Below, in pieces: positions 15,001 through 26,300 of a stretch of 38,539 nt of DNA. The DNA lies in NCBI GenBank assembly GCA_050946255.1, contig JBMNUL010000006.1, forward strand, positions 1 through 38,539, in the 5' to 3' direction. A program made the position numbers and the translations under genes. A model generated the notes under the pieces. That model was not told the origin of the DNA. It did no database searches and was given only the letters and a program-made list of their open reading frames with translations. Source of the stretch: JBMNUL01 sp050946255. Lineage in GTDB: Bacteria; Actinomycetota; Coriobacteriia; Coriobacteriales; CADBOM01. Position 1 is the first letter of the stretch. Each line of letters opens with the position of its first letter.

Positions 15001-18000
15001 ATGCATAGATTAAAGACTGCCAGCAAGGGCAAGAGAGCTTTCGCCGCATTTGCGGCGACGATCGCTGCCGCGGCTTTGGTGATTTCCCTGGGGGGAATGG
15101 CATTGGCCTCCGGGGGAACGCTCTCGGGCTCTGGCACTGAAAGCGATCCGTATTTGATTGAGGACGCCCAGGACCTCGTCAAGGTCTCCTCTGATGTCAA
15201 TGCGGGCACAAACGCCGACTCGTATTACAAGTTGGCAAACGACATCGATATGTCCTCGGTCGATAACTTCACTCCAATAGGAAACTATGGAACCTATTCG
15301 TCCCACAACGCCTTCTCTGGCACGTTCGATGGCGACGGGCATACGATTTCCAACCTCAACGTCTCTTACACCGATGACGCTGGACTGTTCGGCTACGTCT
15401 CTGGCACCTCGAGTGCAAACGCGGTGATTGAGAATCTCACCGTCAGCGGAACAGTTGAAATGACCGGAACAAGCCATAATGCCGCTGCTGGAATTGCAGC
15501 ATATGTTGATGGGTACACCACCATTTCCAATTGTCGCAACATGGTAAATGTCACAAGCGACTACGGCAACTACGATGGAGCCGGCGGAATCATTGGAAAG
15601 CTCCAATACACCGGTGGCGTAACTGTGGACTCCTGTGTCAACGAGGGGACCATTACATCTGCTGCGCAGTCGAGCTATGGAAGCGCGAACAACAGTTCTG
15701 CCGCTGCTGGTGGCATCGTCGGATATATGTACTATCCTGGGTCCAGCTCCCTCTCAAACTCGATCACCAACTGCTACAACACCGGAACCATTACCACAAC
15801 CACGGGATATGCTGCTGGTGGTATCGTGGGATATATGTACCAGGCTAGTTCTGGCGGGACCACAAATGTGGAGAACTGCTACAACACGGGAACCGTCTCG
15901 CTTTCAGACGCTGGCAGTTCCCATACGAGTCATTTCGGGGGCATAGCCGGATACTTCTCCGGAAGCAGCACCTCCCTCACCAGCAAGTATTCGATCGTCA
16001 ATTGCTACTCGCTCGACACTGCGGCGAGCCAGCTCTACCCAGATACCTCAACCGTCACACTCACCGACAATGCCCTGAAGACCTCTACGGAAATGTCAAC
16101 GGCAGATTTCGTCACGCTGCTCAACGCCAGCCAGGATCCTGTCAAGTGGTATAAGGGAATCACTACTCCAAAGCTCTCCTGGGAAATCGTTCCGGGTGCA
16201 CCTACAATCGACACCGACCTCTCCACGGACCTCGTGGAATACAACGTTGGCGATACCGCAACGGCACTGACCATTTCAGCTTCAAAGCCTGCCGATGGTG
16301 CTGAGGGCAGCGATGGCACGCTGAGCTATCAGTGGTACTCCAACAGCACGAATGACACCGAGACCGGAACTGCAATCTCGGGTGCCACTTCGGAAACCTA
16401 CACTCCTTCAACTGCTACCTCTGGAGAGACCTATTACTATTGCGTGGTAACAAATACGTACACATCGGGAACCGAGACGGCAACTCAGAGCATCACGAGC
16501 AGTGTTGCCCATATCGTCGTTCACTCGAGCACTGCTGCTGCGACCCCGACCATAACCACTCAGCCTGCATCTCAAGATGGTGTGGCCCAGGATGCAGAGG
16601 TCACGCTTTCTATTGGGGCAAGTGTCACTGGCGACGGCGCAGGCGTCCTGAGCTATCAGTGGTACGAGAGTTCTGACAATGCCGTCAGCGACGATGACAC
16701 GGCAATCGAAGGTGCGACATCTGAATCCTATGTCCCGGATACTTCTGCAATAGGCACCACGTACTACTATTGCGTGGTCACCAACACGTTCGAGGCGACG
16801 AAGACCGCTACTGCAACTTCCGATGTCGCGCAAGTCACCGTGAAGCCGGTGGAGATTTCCACGGCCGAGGAACTTGCGGCCCTCTCTACCAGGGTTTCCG
16901 GCGGCGATGATTGCGATGGCAAGAACTTCGTGCTCACAGCAGACATCGACCTCTCCGGGTATGAGAACTGGAGCCCGATTGGTGAAAGCTCAAGCAACCC
17001 GTTCAGCGGCAGCTTCGATGGACAGGGTTATAAGGTCACAGGCCTCAACATTGAAACCACCGCCAGCTACGCTGGGCTGTTCGGCTATATCGAGAACGCC
17101 TCGATCTCCAATCTCACTGTTTCCGGAAACGTCAGCGGCACCAGCAATGTTGGAGGAGTCGTCGGCAATGCAATGGGCGACTGCACATTGACCAACCTCG
17201 GTAACGAGGCCGATGTCACCGGAACTGGAAGCAAGATAGGTGGAATCATCGGTCATTCCGAGGGCTATGCCTTCACCTTTACGATGACCGGCTGCTTCAA
17301 CCGTGGTGCCGTCTCTTCCACCAACGAGGGATCTACTGATTTTGTCGGTGGCGTTATCGGGCAGACCGAGGCCGGCACCAACACCATCTCCGAGTGCTAC
17401 AACACCGGAACCATTTCCGCATCTGGATACACAGCCGGTGGAATCCTTGGAGGCACGTACTCCTATTCCGGCCGTAACACCACGATTTCCGACAGCTACA
17501 ACGCCGGTGTCGTGAGCGCTGCAACCAATGCAGGTGCCATATCGGGACACGCCTATTATTCTTCCTATAGTTCATCCTCGAATCTCACGCTCACAAATTG
17601 CTATTACGACTCCGATGTCGCCGATGGAATTCCTGCGGTCGGAGATCAAGATGCAGTGACCTCGACGGGCAAGACTACCGATGAGATGATGGACGAGTCC
17701 TTCCTCACCACTCTGAGCTCCAGCGGTGCGTTCGTCACCGACCTTGCAAAGATCAACTCCGGCTATCCGATCTTCACTAGAGAAGCGGTAGAAGGCCAGC
17801 CTCTCATCTCGGCCAACCCAGAGGACGTGAAGGTAGCCAAGACCGGTGATGCCACCATGAGCGTTACCGCAGCTTGCCCATCCGAACCTGAGGCTGCCGC
17901 TTCGGGAACCCTTTCCTATCAGTGGTATACCAACAAGACCGGATCCGAGGACATCTCCAATTCCACGGCAGTTGAAGGTGCCACCTCTGCAACGCTCACA

Positions 18001-21000
18001 GTTCCCACCGATGCGGACCATACCGGAGTGAACTACTACTTCTGCGTGGTAACCAACACGTTCGGCGACCAGAGCGCCTACTCGGTTTCCTTCAGCGCGA
18101 AGGCTACCGTGATCTCGAGTGTCGAGGCCTCAATTCCCAACGTAGTGGTCCTTACCAACGACGTCACTTATACCTATGGTGAGACAGCAGAAGCGCTTGC
18201 CGTCCTCGCCACTGCCAGCGAGCCTGGAAATGGGACTTTGACCTATCAGTGGTACAAGAGCGACACGCGCGACAACAACGTCGAGACTGCAACGCTCATC
18301 GAGGGTGCGACTTCAGCACAATACACTCCCGAGACCAGTACGATTGGTGATGCCTACTACTTCTGCGTGGTCACCAACACGTTCGAAGACGTCAAGACTG
18401 CTACTACCGCAAGCTCTCTCGTCAAGGTGACGGTGACCGCACCACAGATCTCCACGCCAGAGGAACTCAACGACTTTGCCGCAACGGTCAATTCCGGTGT
18501 GGACTTCTCGGGCGTCACGGTAACACTGGCCAACGACATCGATATGACCGACACTGAGCTGACCTCCATCGGAAGCTCCAGCAGGCCTTTCGCTGGAACC
18601 TTCGAAGGAAATGGATACAAGATCTCCGGGATCACCAGCAATGAACCGCTGTTCACCAATGTTGAAGGCGGAACGATCGAGAATCTGGATGTCGAGGCAA
18701 CCATCAGCTCGTCTTATTCGACTGCCGGTGTTGTCTACAGCATCGAAGACGGAACAATTAACAATGTGAGCTTCAGTGGCTCTGTTAACACCAGCGGCCC
18801 GGCTGTCGCGGGAATCGCCGGAACCGTCAGTGGTACCACGACAATCGATGGTGCGGAGAACTACGCCGACATCACCTCGACCAGCACCTCCTCTTACTCC
18901 ACTTCTGGAGTAGCAGGAATAGTGGGAATCAGCTCCGATGACCTCACAATCACAAATTGCGCGAACTACGGAGACATCTCCGGCTACCTCGTTGCTGGCG
19001 GAATCATTGGAAGGGCAGCTGGTTATCCAGATGTCAGCTACTCCCTGAACAGGGGAAGCGTCACAATCACCGGCACCACTTCTTCCAGCTACACTTGGAT
19101 GGGCGTCGGAGGAATAGCTGGTGGCTGGCAGGCTTATTCCACCAGTGACTCAGCAGATATCGTAGCTTGCTACAACACTGGTACGATTTCCGCTACCACC
19201 GGACATGGAGCTGGCGGAATCGTAGGATGGTGGAAGAACTCCACCAGCTCGCTGTCCAAGATAGACAGCTGCTACAATGCTGGAACCGCGACCGTGGGCA
19301 ACACCTCCTATTCCACCAATGTTGGAGGAATCTTCGGTCGTTACACCAGCGATACGACCACGAAGACCACGCTTTCCAACTGCTATTACCTCGAGGAGTC
19401 GACGATTGGCGATGCCAGCTATGGAACTGCCACCGCTGGACCTGGCACGACACTGACCGCGCTTCCTGTCAGCGTTACTTCCGACCAGCTCACTGGAGCT
19501 GCGGATCTGACCGTGGACACCACGACGCAGTCTGTTCTCACCTGGCTCAACACCGACTCGACCTACTACAAGGCAGATGCAACCGATGATGCCGCGATCA
19601 ACAATTCGTTCCCGGTCCTCACTTGGGAGCAGACCGAGGCAGCAGAGGCTGGAAATGCCGTCGTGACGATCTCACCTGAGGGAACCTCCCTCACCATCAT
19701 GGGATCTGATGGACATAAGTACTCCAGCTACACCACCAACTCCGATGGCGCAAGGGTTTACGAGCTGCCCGTTGGCGATTACACCTGGGAAGCCTCTGCC
19801 TCTGGTTATTTGAGCGATAGCGGCAGCTTCTCCGTGACAAATGGAGCCGACACCGCCGTCAGCGTCTCGCTCATCGAGGCCCCGACGTTCAAGCTCGATT
19901 TCAACATCACGAACGAGGATGGATCCGACTTTGCTGGAACTGTCAAGGTAACAAGCGATGAATTCGGGGACATCACCCTCGATTCCGACTACGCTGCGAC
20001 CGTCAAAGAGGGAACCTACAGCTACACGGTGACCGAGGACGGGTACCGCGCCAAGTCCGGTACAGTCACGGTGTTCGATGACGATGCCACCGTCGATATC
20101 ACGATGGAAGTCGATGACGTATGGGACGGCAGCACCAGCGTGCCCTCCAACATGAGCTACAACGAGGAGGGCGGCTACTACGAGATCTCGGTCGGCACTC
20201 CCTCCGAGTTGGCATGGGTGTCCCAGGCCATCAACGACGAACCCGACACTTACGCAAACGCTCACATCACGCTCACCAACGACATCGCGTTGAACGAGGA
20301 GGGCTCCACTGAGAACACATGGACTCCTCTGGACACGAACTCCCTGAAGCCCTTCTGCGGCGAGATCGACGGACAGGGCCACAAGGTGACAGGCATGTAC
20401 GTGGGGACCGATACTTCGATGTACGGCTCGTTCGTGGGAATCGTCGGCGGGGATGACGCCACGATCGTGATCAAGAACCTCATCGTGGAGGGCGACGTCG
20501 AGCAGGGCTACATCGGCGCCGGAATCGTTGGAGGCACAACTGCCACCAAGTTCAACCTCACGATCGAGAACTGCGGCAACGAGGCCGACGTCACGGTCAC
20601 AAGCGACTATGGGTTCGCGTTCGCCAGCGGAATCATTACCAACGTCAACGCCGACTCTGAGTCCACGATCAGCATCTCTGGCTGCTATAACAAGGGCGAA
20701 ATCACCGCCACGGCTCCCGATACGGTCACCTCGAGCGCTCAGTCCGTGGCCGCCGGTATCGTGGGCATCGACCGCAGCGGATTGATCACGAGTGTCGAAA
20801 ATTGCTACAACACCGGGAAGATCACCTCGACGATCAATCCCTCCTCCAGCACTTCTACCAGCGGAGTAGCCGGAATCCTCGGTGTCTCTTCCGCCGCAGT
20901 TACGATTTCCAACTGCTACAACGCAGGCGAGATCGTTGCCCCGACTGGAAACACCGTTTCGGGATCTATTGCCGGCATGCTGAGCAGTGAATACGCGGCG

Positions 21001-23148
21001 ATCGACTCCACCTCCTACTGGGTGGACGGCACCGCCACCGCTGCCGTGGGAACTATAACCACGGCCGACAACAACACTGCGACCAAGGTCGACAACGCTG
21101 ATGCGCTCACCGCGGAAAACCTCGGCAGCGCCTACAAGGAAGTAGAGGAAGGCGTTACCTTCAACAATGGTATGCCGGTGCTAGCTTGGGAAACCGTGCC
21201 CAGCATGTTGCCCTCTACTATCACCGTGGCGGACATGTTCTACACCGGTAGCGCTGTCGTTCCGGATGTCGTAGTGACCGATGGTGACGCCACCCTCGCG
21301 GAGGACACAGACTACACTCTGGTCTACAAGGATTCCGAGGGCAATGTGATCCCGGCCACCAACTTGATCGAGCCGGGTACTTACACCGCTGCATTCACCG
21401 GTATGGGCAACTACTCAGGGACCCGTGAGGTTGAGTTCTCGATCCTCATCCAGCTCTCCGATAGCATGGTCGCCGACATCGCCGACATCGTTTACACGGG
21501 CGAGGCGGTCAGTCCCGAGGTGAAGGTCACCGACGGCGAGACCGAGCTTGTCGTGGGCACCGACTACACAGTGGCCTACAAGGACGCAGACGGCAATGAC
21601 GTGACAGCCGATCAACTGGTCGGTCCTGGCGACTACACGGCAGTCATATCCGGCACCGGAACATACGGCGGCACCGTGGAGAAGGCCTTCTCCATCGAGA
21701 AGACCACGCTGACCGAAGACATGGTGGCCAGTGTGGACAACCCGCGCTACACGGGCGAAGCCTTGGCACCTGCCGTCTCGCTCAAGGACGGCGACACCGA
21801 GCTAGTAGAGGGCACCGACTTCACGGTGGCCTACAAGGACGCCGAGGGCAACGACGTGGCCGCTACCGACCTCAAGGAGATAGGGAGCTACACGGTCGTG
21901 TTCACCGGAACCGGCAAGTACGAGGGAACAGTGGAGACCACGTTCGATGTGCTCTCCCAGTACAGCTCTGATGACATCTACGACCTGATCACCAATGCTC
22001 GTGTGGACCTGGCCTCGACCAAGGTCAGCGCGGACGGTACTGATGTGACAACTGATTCCACTTGGGTCACCCAGGAACAGGCAGACGCTCTCAAGGCGGC
22101 AGCGGATGAGGCCAAGAGCGTGGTTTCCAGTGGCACTGCCACCGAGGCCGACATCCAGAATGCAGGGGACACGCTCCAAAGTGCTGTCGTTACATTCGAG
22201 ACCGCTGTGCAGAATGGAACCAAGGTAATCAACGAGAACGGCAAGTGGACGAGGCTGTCTGGAACAGACAGGTACGGCACGATGAAGGCCATCGTCGATG
22301 AGGGCTTCGAGAGCGCCGATACCGTGATCGTTGCCTCCGGCGAGAATTTCCCGGATGCCCTCAGCGCGTCTGGCCTGGCTGGAATTTACAATGCCCCGGT
22401 CATCCTGACAAAATCTGATTCCCTGAGCCCGGATGCCAGTGCCGAGATAACCAGACTTGGAGCTACAAAGGCCATCGTGGTCGGAGGATCCTCCTCGGTG
22501 TCCAACTCGGTAGTGGCCTCCATCGAGGCGCAGAACGTGTCGGTCACCCGTGTCTCCGGCAAGTCTCGTGTCGAAACTAGCCTGGCAATCTACAACAGCG
22601 AGAGTGGAAATTGGGGTAGCACCGCGATAATCGCGAACGGCTACAGCTTCGCCGATGCCCTGTCGATCAGCTCTTATGCCTACTCTGTCAAGGCACCTAT
22701 CTTCCTTGCAGATGAATCTGGCAACATCGATTCCAGCACTCTTGAGGCGATAACCGAGGGAGGCTTCGACAACGTCATCATCGTGGGTGGCACGGGTGCT
22801 GTTTCAAGCACAATCGAGACCAATGTAACGGGCGCTATTTCCAGCGTGACCCGTCTGGGCGGCGCCAACAGGTACGCCACCTCCGCGATAATCGCCGAGT
22901 TCGGTCTGGAAAACGGTATGAGCTGTGACAAGATGGCACTGGCTTCTGGAAAGAACTTCCCAGATGCGCTGGCCGGCGCTGCACTCTGCAGTGTCAACAA
23001 TTCGGTGCTGCTTCTCGTGGACGATTCCGACACTTCCGGTATCGATGAAGTTGTGGCACCTAATTCCGATAGCATCAACTCGGGATACCTGCTCGGAGGA
23101 AGCGGGGCTGTGAGCTCCAAGATCTTCGAGATGGTAAATTCACTGTAA
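15001..23148 (+). CDS. Giant secreted GLUG/Ig-like surface protein with three CWB2 repeats
   Basis: 2715 residues from ATG 15001, 10 bases after AAGAAAGGA; an in-frame GTG at 14974 has no binding site. A signal peptide (1-36, cleavage after ALA) is followed by a GLUG beta-solenoid (about 41-399, with repeats like NCYNTG and AGGIVGY), two Ig-like domains marked by YQWY and YYYCVVTN (about 400-617), a second GLUG block (619-933), two more Ig-like domains (934-1148), a third GLUG block (1149-1550), PEGA-like repeats (1550-1705), a fourth GLUG block (1706-2070), three tandem beta domains with FxYTGxAVxPxVxVxDG (2071-2320), a FIVAR-like helical segment (2321-2412), and three CWB2 repeats (2416-2715). 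CWB2 triplets hold proteins non-covalently on a wall polymer, as in Clostridioides difficile. An adhesin or ligand-binding stalk is likely; the ligand is unknown. No enzyme motif seen. Confidence 0.88.
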   Translation: MHRLKTASKGKRAFAAFAATIAAAALVISLGGMALASGGTLSGSGTESDPYLIEDAQDLVKVSSDVNAGTNADSYYKLANDIDMSSVDNFTPIGNYGTYSSHNAFSGTFDGDGHTISNLNVSYTDDAGLFGYVSGTSSANAVIENLTVSGTVEMTGTSHNAAAGIAAYVDGYTTISNCRNMVNVTSDYGNYDGAGGIIGKLQYTGGVTVDSCVNEGTITSAAQSSYGSANNSSAAAGGIVGYMYYPGSSSLSNSITNCYNTGTITTTTGYAAGGIVGYMYQASSGGTTNVENCYNTGTVSLSDAGSSHTSHFGGIAGYFSGSSTSLTSKYSIVNCYSLDTAASQLYPDTSTVTLTDNALKTSTEMSTADFVTLLNASQDPVKWYKGITTPKLSWEIVPGAPTIDTDLSTDLVEYNVGDTATALTISASKPADGAEGSDGTLSYQWYSNSTNDTETGTAISGATSETYTPSTATSGETYYYCVVTNTYTSGTETATQSITSSVAHIVVHSSTAAATPTITTQPASQDGVAQDAEVTLSIGASVTGDGAGVLSYQWYESSDNAVSDDDTAIEGATSESYVPDTSAIGTTYYYCVVTNTFEATKTATATSDVAQVTVKPVEISTAEELAALSTRVSGGDDCDGKNFVLTADIDLSGYENWSPIGESSSNPFSGSFDGQGYKVTGLNIETTASYAGLFGYIENASISNLTVSGNVSGTSNVGGVVGNAMGDCTLTNLGNEADVTGTGSKIGGIIGHSEGYAFTFTMTGCFNRGAVSSTNEGSTDFVGGVIGQTEAGTNTISECYNTGTISASGYTAGGILGGTYSYSGRNTTISDSYNAGVVSAATNAGAISGHAYYSSYSSSSNLTLTNCYYDSDVADGIPAVGDQDAVTSTGKTTDEMMDESFLTTLSSSGAFVTDLAKINSGYPIFTREAVEGQPLISANPEDVKVAKTGDATMSVTAACPSEPEAAASGTLSYQWYTNKTGSEDISNSTAVEGATSATLTVPTDADHTGVNYYFCVVTNTFGDQSAYSVSFSAKATVISSVEASIPNVVVLTNDVTYTYGETAEALAVLATASEPGNGTLTYQWYKSDTRDNNVETATLIEGATSAQYTPETSTIGDAYYFCVVTNTFEDVKTATTASSLVKVTVTAPQISTPEELNDFAATVNSGVDFSGVTVTLANDIDMTDTELTSIGSSSRPFAGTFEGNGYKISGITSNEPLFTNVEGGTIENLDVEATISSSYSTAGVVYSIEDGTINNVSFSGSVNTSGPAVAGIAGTVSGTTTIDGAENYADITSTSTSSYSTSGVAGIVGISSDDLTITNCANYGDISGYLVAGGIIGRAAGYPDVSYSLNRGSVTITGTTSSSYTWMGVGGIAGGWQAYSTSDSADIVACYNTGTISATTGHGAGGIVGWWKNSTSSLSKIDSCYNAGTATVGNTSYSTNVGGIFGRYTSDTTTKTTLSNCYYLEESTIGDASYGTATAGPGTTLTALPVSVTSDQLTGAADLTVDTTTQSVLTWLNTDSTYYKADATDDAAINNSFPVLTWEQTEAAEAGNAVVTISPEGTSLTIMGSDGHKYSSYTTNSDGARVYELPVGDYTWEASASGYLSDSGSFSVTNGADTAVSVSLIEAPTFKLDFNITNEDGSDFAGTVKVTSDEFGDITLDSDYAATVKEGTYSYTVTEDGYRAKSGTVTVFDDDATVDITMEVDDVWDGSTSVPSNMSYNEEGGYYEISVGTPSELAWVSQAINDEPDTYANAHITLTNDIALNEEGSTENTWTPLDTNSLKPFCGEIDGQGHKVTGMYVGTDTSMYGSFVGIVGGDDATIVIKNLIVEGDVEQGYIGAGIVGGTTATKFNLTIENCGNEADVTVTSDYGFAFASGIITNVNADSESTISISGCYNKGEITATAPDTVTSSAQSVAAGIVGIDRSGLITSVENCYNTGKITSTINPSSSTSTSGVAGILGVSSAAVTISNCYNAGEIVAPTGNTVSGSIAGMLSSEYAAIDSTSYWVDGTATAAVGTITTADNNTATKVDNADALTAENLGSAYKEVEEGVTFNNGMPVLAWETVPSMLPSTITVADMFYTGSAVVPDVVVTDGDATLAEDTDYTLVYKDSEGNVIPATNLIEPGTYTAAFTGMGNYSGTREVEFSILIQLSDSMVADIADIVYTGEAVSPEVKVTDGETELVVGTDYTVAYKDADGNDVTADQLVGPGDYTAVISGTGTYGGTVEKAFSIEKTTLTEDMVASVDNPRYTGEALAPAVSLKDGDTELVEGTDFTVAYKDAEGNDVAATDLKEIGSYTVVFTGTGKYEGTVETTFDVLSQYSSDDIYDLITNARVDLASTKVSADGTDVTTDSTWVTQEQADALKAAADEAKSVVSSGTATEADIQNAGDTLQSAVVTFETAVQNGTKVINENGKWTRLSGTDRYGTMKAIVDEGFESADTVIVASGENFPDALSASGLAGIYNAPVILTKSDSLSPDASAEITRLGATKAIVVGGSSSVSNSVVASIEAQNVSVTRVSGKSRVETSLAIYNSESGNWGSTAIIANGYSFADALSISSYAYSVKAPIFLADESGNIDSSTLEAITEGGFDNVIIVGGTGAVSSTIETNVTGAISSVTRLGGANRYATSAIIAEFGLENGMSCDKMALASGKNFPDALAGAALCSVNNSVLLLVDDSDTSGIDEVVAPNSDSINSGYLLGGSGAVSSKIFEMVNSL
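21214..21960 (+). repeat. Three tandem repeats of about 82 codons
   Basis: Three consecutive copies encode beta-sandwich-like domains of the form YTGxAVxPxVxVxDGxxxL...GTDYTVAYKDAxGNDV...GxYTAVxxGTGxYxGT. The second and third copies are closer to each other than to the first, which fits recent duplication. They form the stalk between the GLUG blocks and the helical segment that leads to the wall anchor. Confidence 0.75.
22246..23145 (+). repeat. CWB2 triplet of the 2715-residue protein
   Basis: Three cell-wall-binding type 2 repeats of about 95-100 codons. Each starts with an RxxGxxRYxT-type segment (RLSGTDRYGTM, RVSGKSRVETS, RLGGANRYATS), continues with ADTVIVASGENFPDALSAS-like text and ends with a VVGG or LLGG-plus-Ser turn. 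Three copies are the usual functional unit. Confidence 0.9.
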
Positions 23149-23153
23149 TCGGC

Positions 23154-23174
23154 AATGTAACAGGGGGTTACGTT
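23154..23174 (+). terminator. Hairpin after the 2715-residue protein gene
   Basis: AATGTAAC (23154-23161) and GTTACGTT (23167-23174) form an 8-bp stem with one G-T pair around AGGGG, 6 bases after the stop. No T run follows. Likely a 3'-end structure. Confidence 0.4.
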
Positions 23175-23209
23175 CGCCATTTAGAGGTTGGCAGGAAAGG
23201 ACAAACGTT

Positions 23210-23239
23210 TTGACAGTCTGGCGGCCTTAGGAACATAGC
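23210..23239 (+). promoter_or_regulatory. Candidate promoter of the 3697-residue protein gene
   Basis: A perfect -35 box TTGACA (23210-23215) is followed 18 bases later by CATAGC (23234-23239), a poor -10. Transcription from here would include the 12-bp hairpin at 23263-23293 in a leader of about 100 bases. Confidence 0.33.
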
Positions 23240-23262
23240 GCCGAGCGGTTTCGCTCTTTCGA

Positions 23263-23293
23263 TGGCAGATGTCGTTTTATGCGGCATCTGCCA
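23263..23293 (+). promoter_or_regulatory. 12-bp leader hairpin before the 3697-residue protein gene
   Basis: TGGCAGATGTCG (23263-23274) pairs with CGGCATCTGCCA (23282-23293), with one G-T wobble and a 7-base loop TTTTATG. It ends 49 bases before the start codon. It is not followed by a T run. It could end the upstream transcript or stabilise or regulate the downstream mRNA. A smaller hairpin GAGCG/CGCTC with TTTC (23243-23260) lies just before it. Confidence 0.5.
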
Positions 23294-23342
23294 GCGGCGC
23301 ATTTAATGGGTTTTTAGGTTTGTGGAGTATCAAGGGGGAAAT

Positions 23343-26300
23343 ATGTTGGAAAGCAGATCCGGTAGCAGCTCCCGGGAAATTCGAAGGGGAAGAAAAAAGC
23401 ATCTGCGCGAGAATTTGAAGAAGGCCTGGTGCGTGTTTGCATGCTTCGCCTTGGTCCTCGGGCTTTTCCCGTCTTTGGGGTATGCGCAGGGCTCAACGAC
23501 ATCCGGAGCTGATACCAGCGGGGTAGAGGTACAGGCCTCAAGCGAGGACAACTCCTCTGCTCAGGATTCGGGTTCCAGCGCCCAATCGGGACAAGTTCAG
23601 GGAGAGTCCGTGGAGACGTCGGCATCTTCGTCATCTGACGTCACCGGGTCTTCCAGCTCTGCATCTGCTGACAATGGAACGGGCATTTCTACCTCGGAGG
23701 ATTCCACTTCATCCGAGGCTGGGGACAATTCCTCCGAATCAGCTGAGCAACTCAGCATCGCAACAACCCTCGAGTCCGATGGCGTCGAGGGAGAGGGCGA
23801 TGTGAAGGCCACGTCGTTCGACGTTGCCTCAGAGGAATACCAGACGGTTCAGAACGGAATCGACAACAGTCTGGACCTCGCGAACCCCGAGGATCTCCCA
23901 ACATACTCTGGAGGCTCTGGCACTGCTGAGGACCCCTACCTCATCTCCACTGCCGCAGACCTCGAATCCCTTAGAGAAACCGCCAACACCGTTGGCAGTT
24001 CCGGAACGTGCTTCTACTACGAGCAGACTGCCGATATCGACCTTGCAAACGTGCAATGGGACAAGGGAATCGGCTATTCCAACACCACCTACTACTTTAC
24101 CGGCGTCTATGATGGCGCAGGCCATGAGATCACAGGCTTGAACATCTCCTCCAGCAATGTTGATTCCGAATATTCCTACATCGGATTGTTCGGCTATCTG
24201 GGATACTCCTCCAGCGATGATATTGATTACGCCACCGTGGAGAACCTGACCGTCAGGGGAACCGTCACGAACTCCGATGACGTGTCAAGCGCCACGGGTA
24301 CCATGCACAAGTACACGGGCGGAATCGCAGCTTATGGTTATTGCTCCAAGATCATCAACTGCAAGAGCTATGTCAGCGTTTCGTCTCCCGGTTATATGGG
24401 TTCTGCCTATGCCAAGACCTATATCTCATCTTCATCCACGGCATTTACCGGTGGAATCGCGGGAATGGTAACCGGTTATAGCGATACCACAACCACGGGT
24501 ATTTTCGACTGCACCAACTACGGGTCCGTTTCCACGAGCTCGTTTGTGGCCGGCGGAATCTTGGGCTATTCCAATATGTACACGACGCTGAGGAACGATG
24601 ACAACGAGGGAGATGTCACCACAGCCGGGTGCTTTACCGGTGGAGTCCTCGGTGTTGCAGGTGGATATAGCGAGAAGGTCATCAACTGCCTCAACTCCGG
24701 CAAGGTCACATCGACGATGACCTATGAGGACCAGGTGGCGCTCAGCGAAGATGCCCCTGCGATCCCAAACTCTATCGGAGGCGTTGTGGGCTATGTCAAC
24801 GGTGGCAAGTTCAGCATCGTCTCCTCTTGCAACAAGGGCGATGTCACCTCTGCAGGCGTTAGCGTTGGAGGAGTCGTCGGCTGCATGGGAAGCTTCAGCT
24901 GGCCGGAATATGGAGCAGGCGACTCTGCAACTTGGTCCAGCTGCGTCACCACCGGGTCTATGACCGATTGCTATAACACCGGCACGGTCTCCACCACCGC
25001 AACCAACGATCTGGTTGCGGTTGGCGGGGTCATCGGAGTTCTCCCCACCAGCGTGGAGGGCTCCAATGCCACGGGATGCGCCGTGACCGGATGCTACAAC
25101 ATCGGAACCGTTTCGGCTCCCTCGATCACATCGGGGTATGTCGGGGCGATAGCGGGTGCACCGTACGTTGCAACCCTCAACACCACCTCCGGAAACGTGG
25201 AGGGCAACTATTTCCTCACCGGAACGGCAGAAAATGCATTCGGAAGCGCCGAGAAGGGAAGCTCCTACAGTTCGGATTTCGCGGGCAAGGCGCTTGGGGA
25301 GTCGGAGCTGAAGGCCCAGGAGATCGGCACGACCTATGTCACCGACTCGACTAATACGATCAACGATGGGTACCCATATCTCAAGTGGGAGAATCCCGAT
25401 GCGACTTTCGCCGTGACCATCGGGGTCAGCTACAACAACACCTCTAACGTCGGGGACAACACCCCGACTCTGGTCGTGACCAAGCAGGGTTCCACCGATG
25501 CGATTTCCTTCACGATGGGTGAGGCAGCTTCAGACGGGTCTCGCGAGTTCACTGCAAACCTTCAGAACGGAACATATGAGTACACGCTGTCGCAAGAAGG
25601 CTATGGTGCCACATCCGATGAGTCTGATTCGACACCAGTGACGGGCACGTTCACGGTTAACAAGGGGGATGTCTCTGTCGACCTCGAGCTCGTGGCCAAG
25701 ACCTACACCTACACGATGAGCTACACCCCGACCGATGCCAATGTCAGCGGACTCAGGGCAGTGACCTCTGGGACCACCGCAGGCTCCACTTCGGGCGATT
25801 CCACTGCAGGCACGAAGGTCGCGAAGAACCTCTACAACGGCAGCTTCTACTACACGGTGAGCAAGTTCGGCTATGCACCGCAGAGACATGACTTCACGAT
25901 CTCGTATGGAAGCTCCAGTGGCAGTGTCGACCTCGTCGCCAATCCCACTCATGCGCTGAACATCACCTTCAACGCTCCAACTGGGAGCAGCTTCACTTCC
26001 GATACCCTGCCCAAGATCGTGATCACAGCCAAAGATTCCAACGGGAATTCCTACAATCAGACATTCACGGCCACGCTCGATTCCACTGATGCCACCAAGG
26101 CCACGTTAGCCGTCGACATGAGCGAGTTCGAGGCGGCCGAGGGAAGCTCGAACAACACGTATTCCTATCTCATCTCCGCATCTGGTTGCAACTCCGTGAG
26201 GGGCACCGTGGATATGTCGGCAGACAAGGACCTCACAATTGACCTCGCCGACAAGACGAAGTGGGATGGAACCTACGATATCTCCTGGTATGACCCGGAC

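Noticed and set aside
15500..21000. Regular short DNA repeats that could suggest a CRISPR array.
   Set aside because: They are in-frame protein repeats with variable spacing and no constant-length spacers.
23322..23342. An earlier GTG start for the 3697-residue protein.
   Set aside because: The AAGGGGG binding site lies downstream of it and fits ATG 23343.
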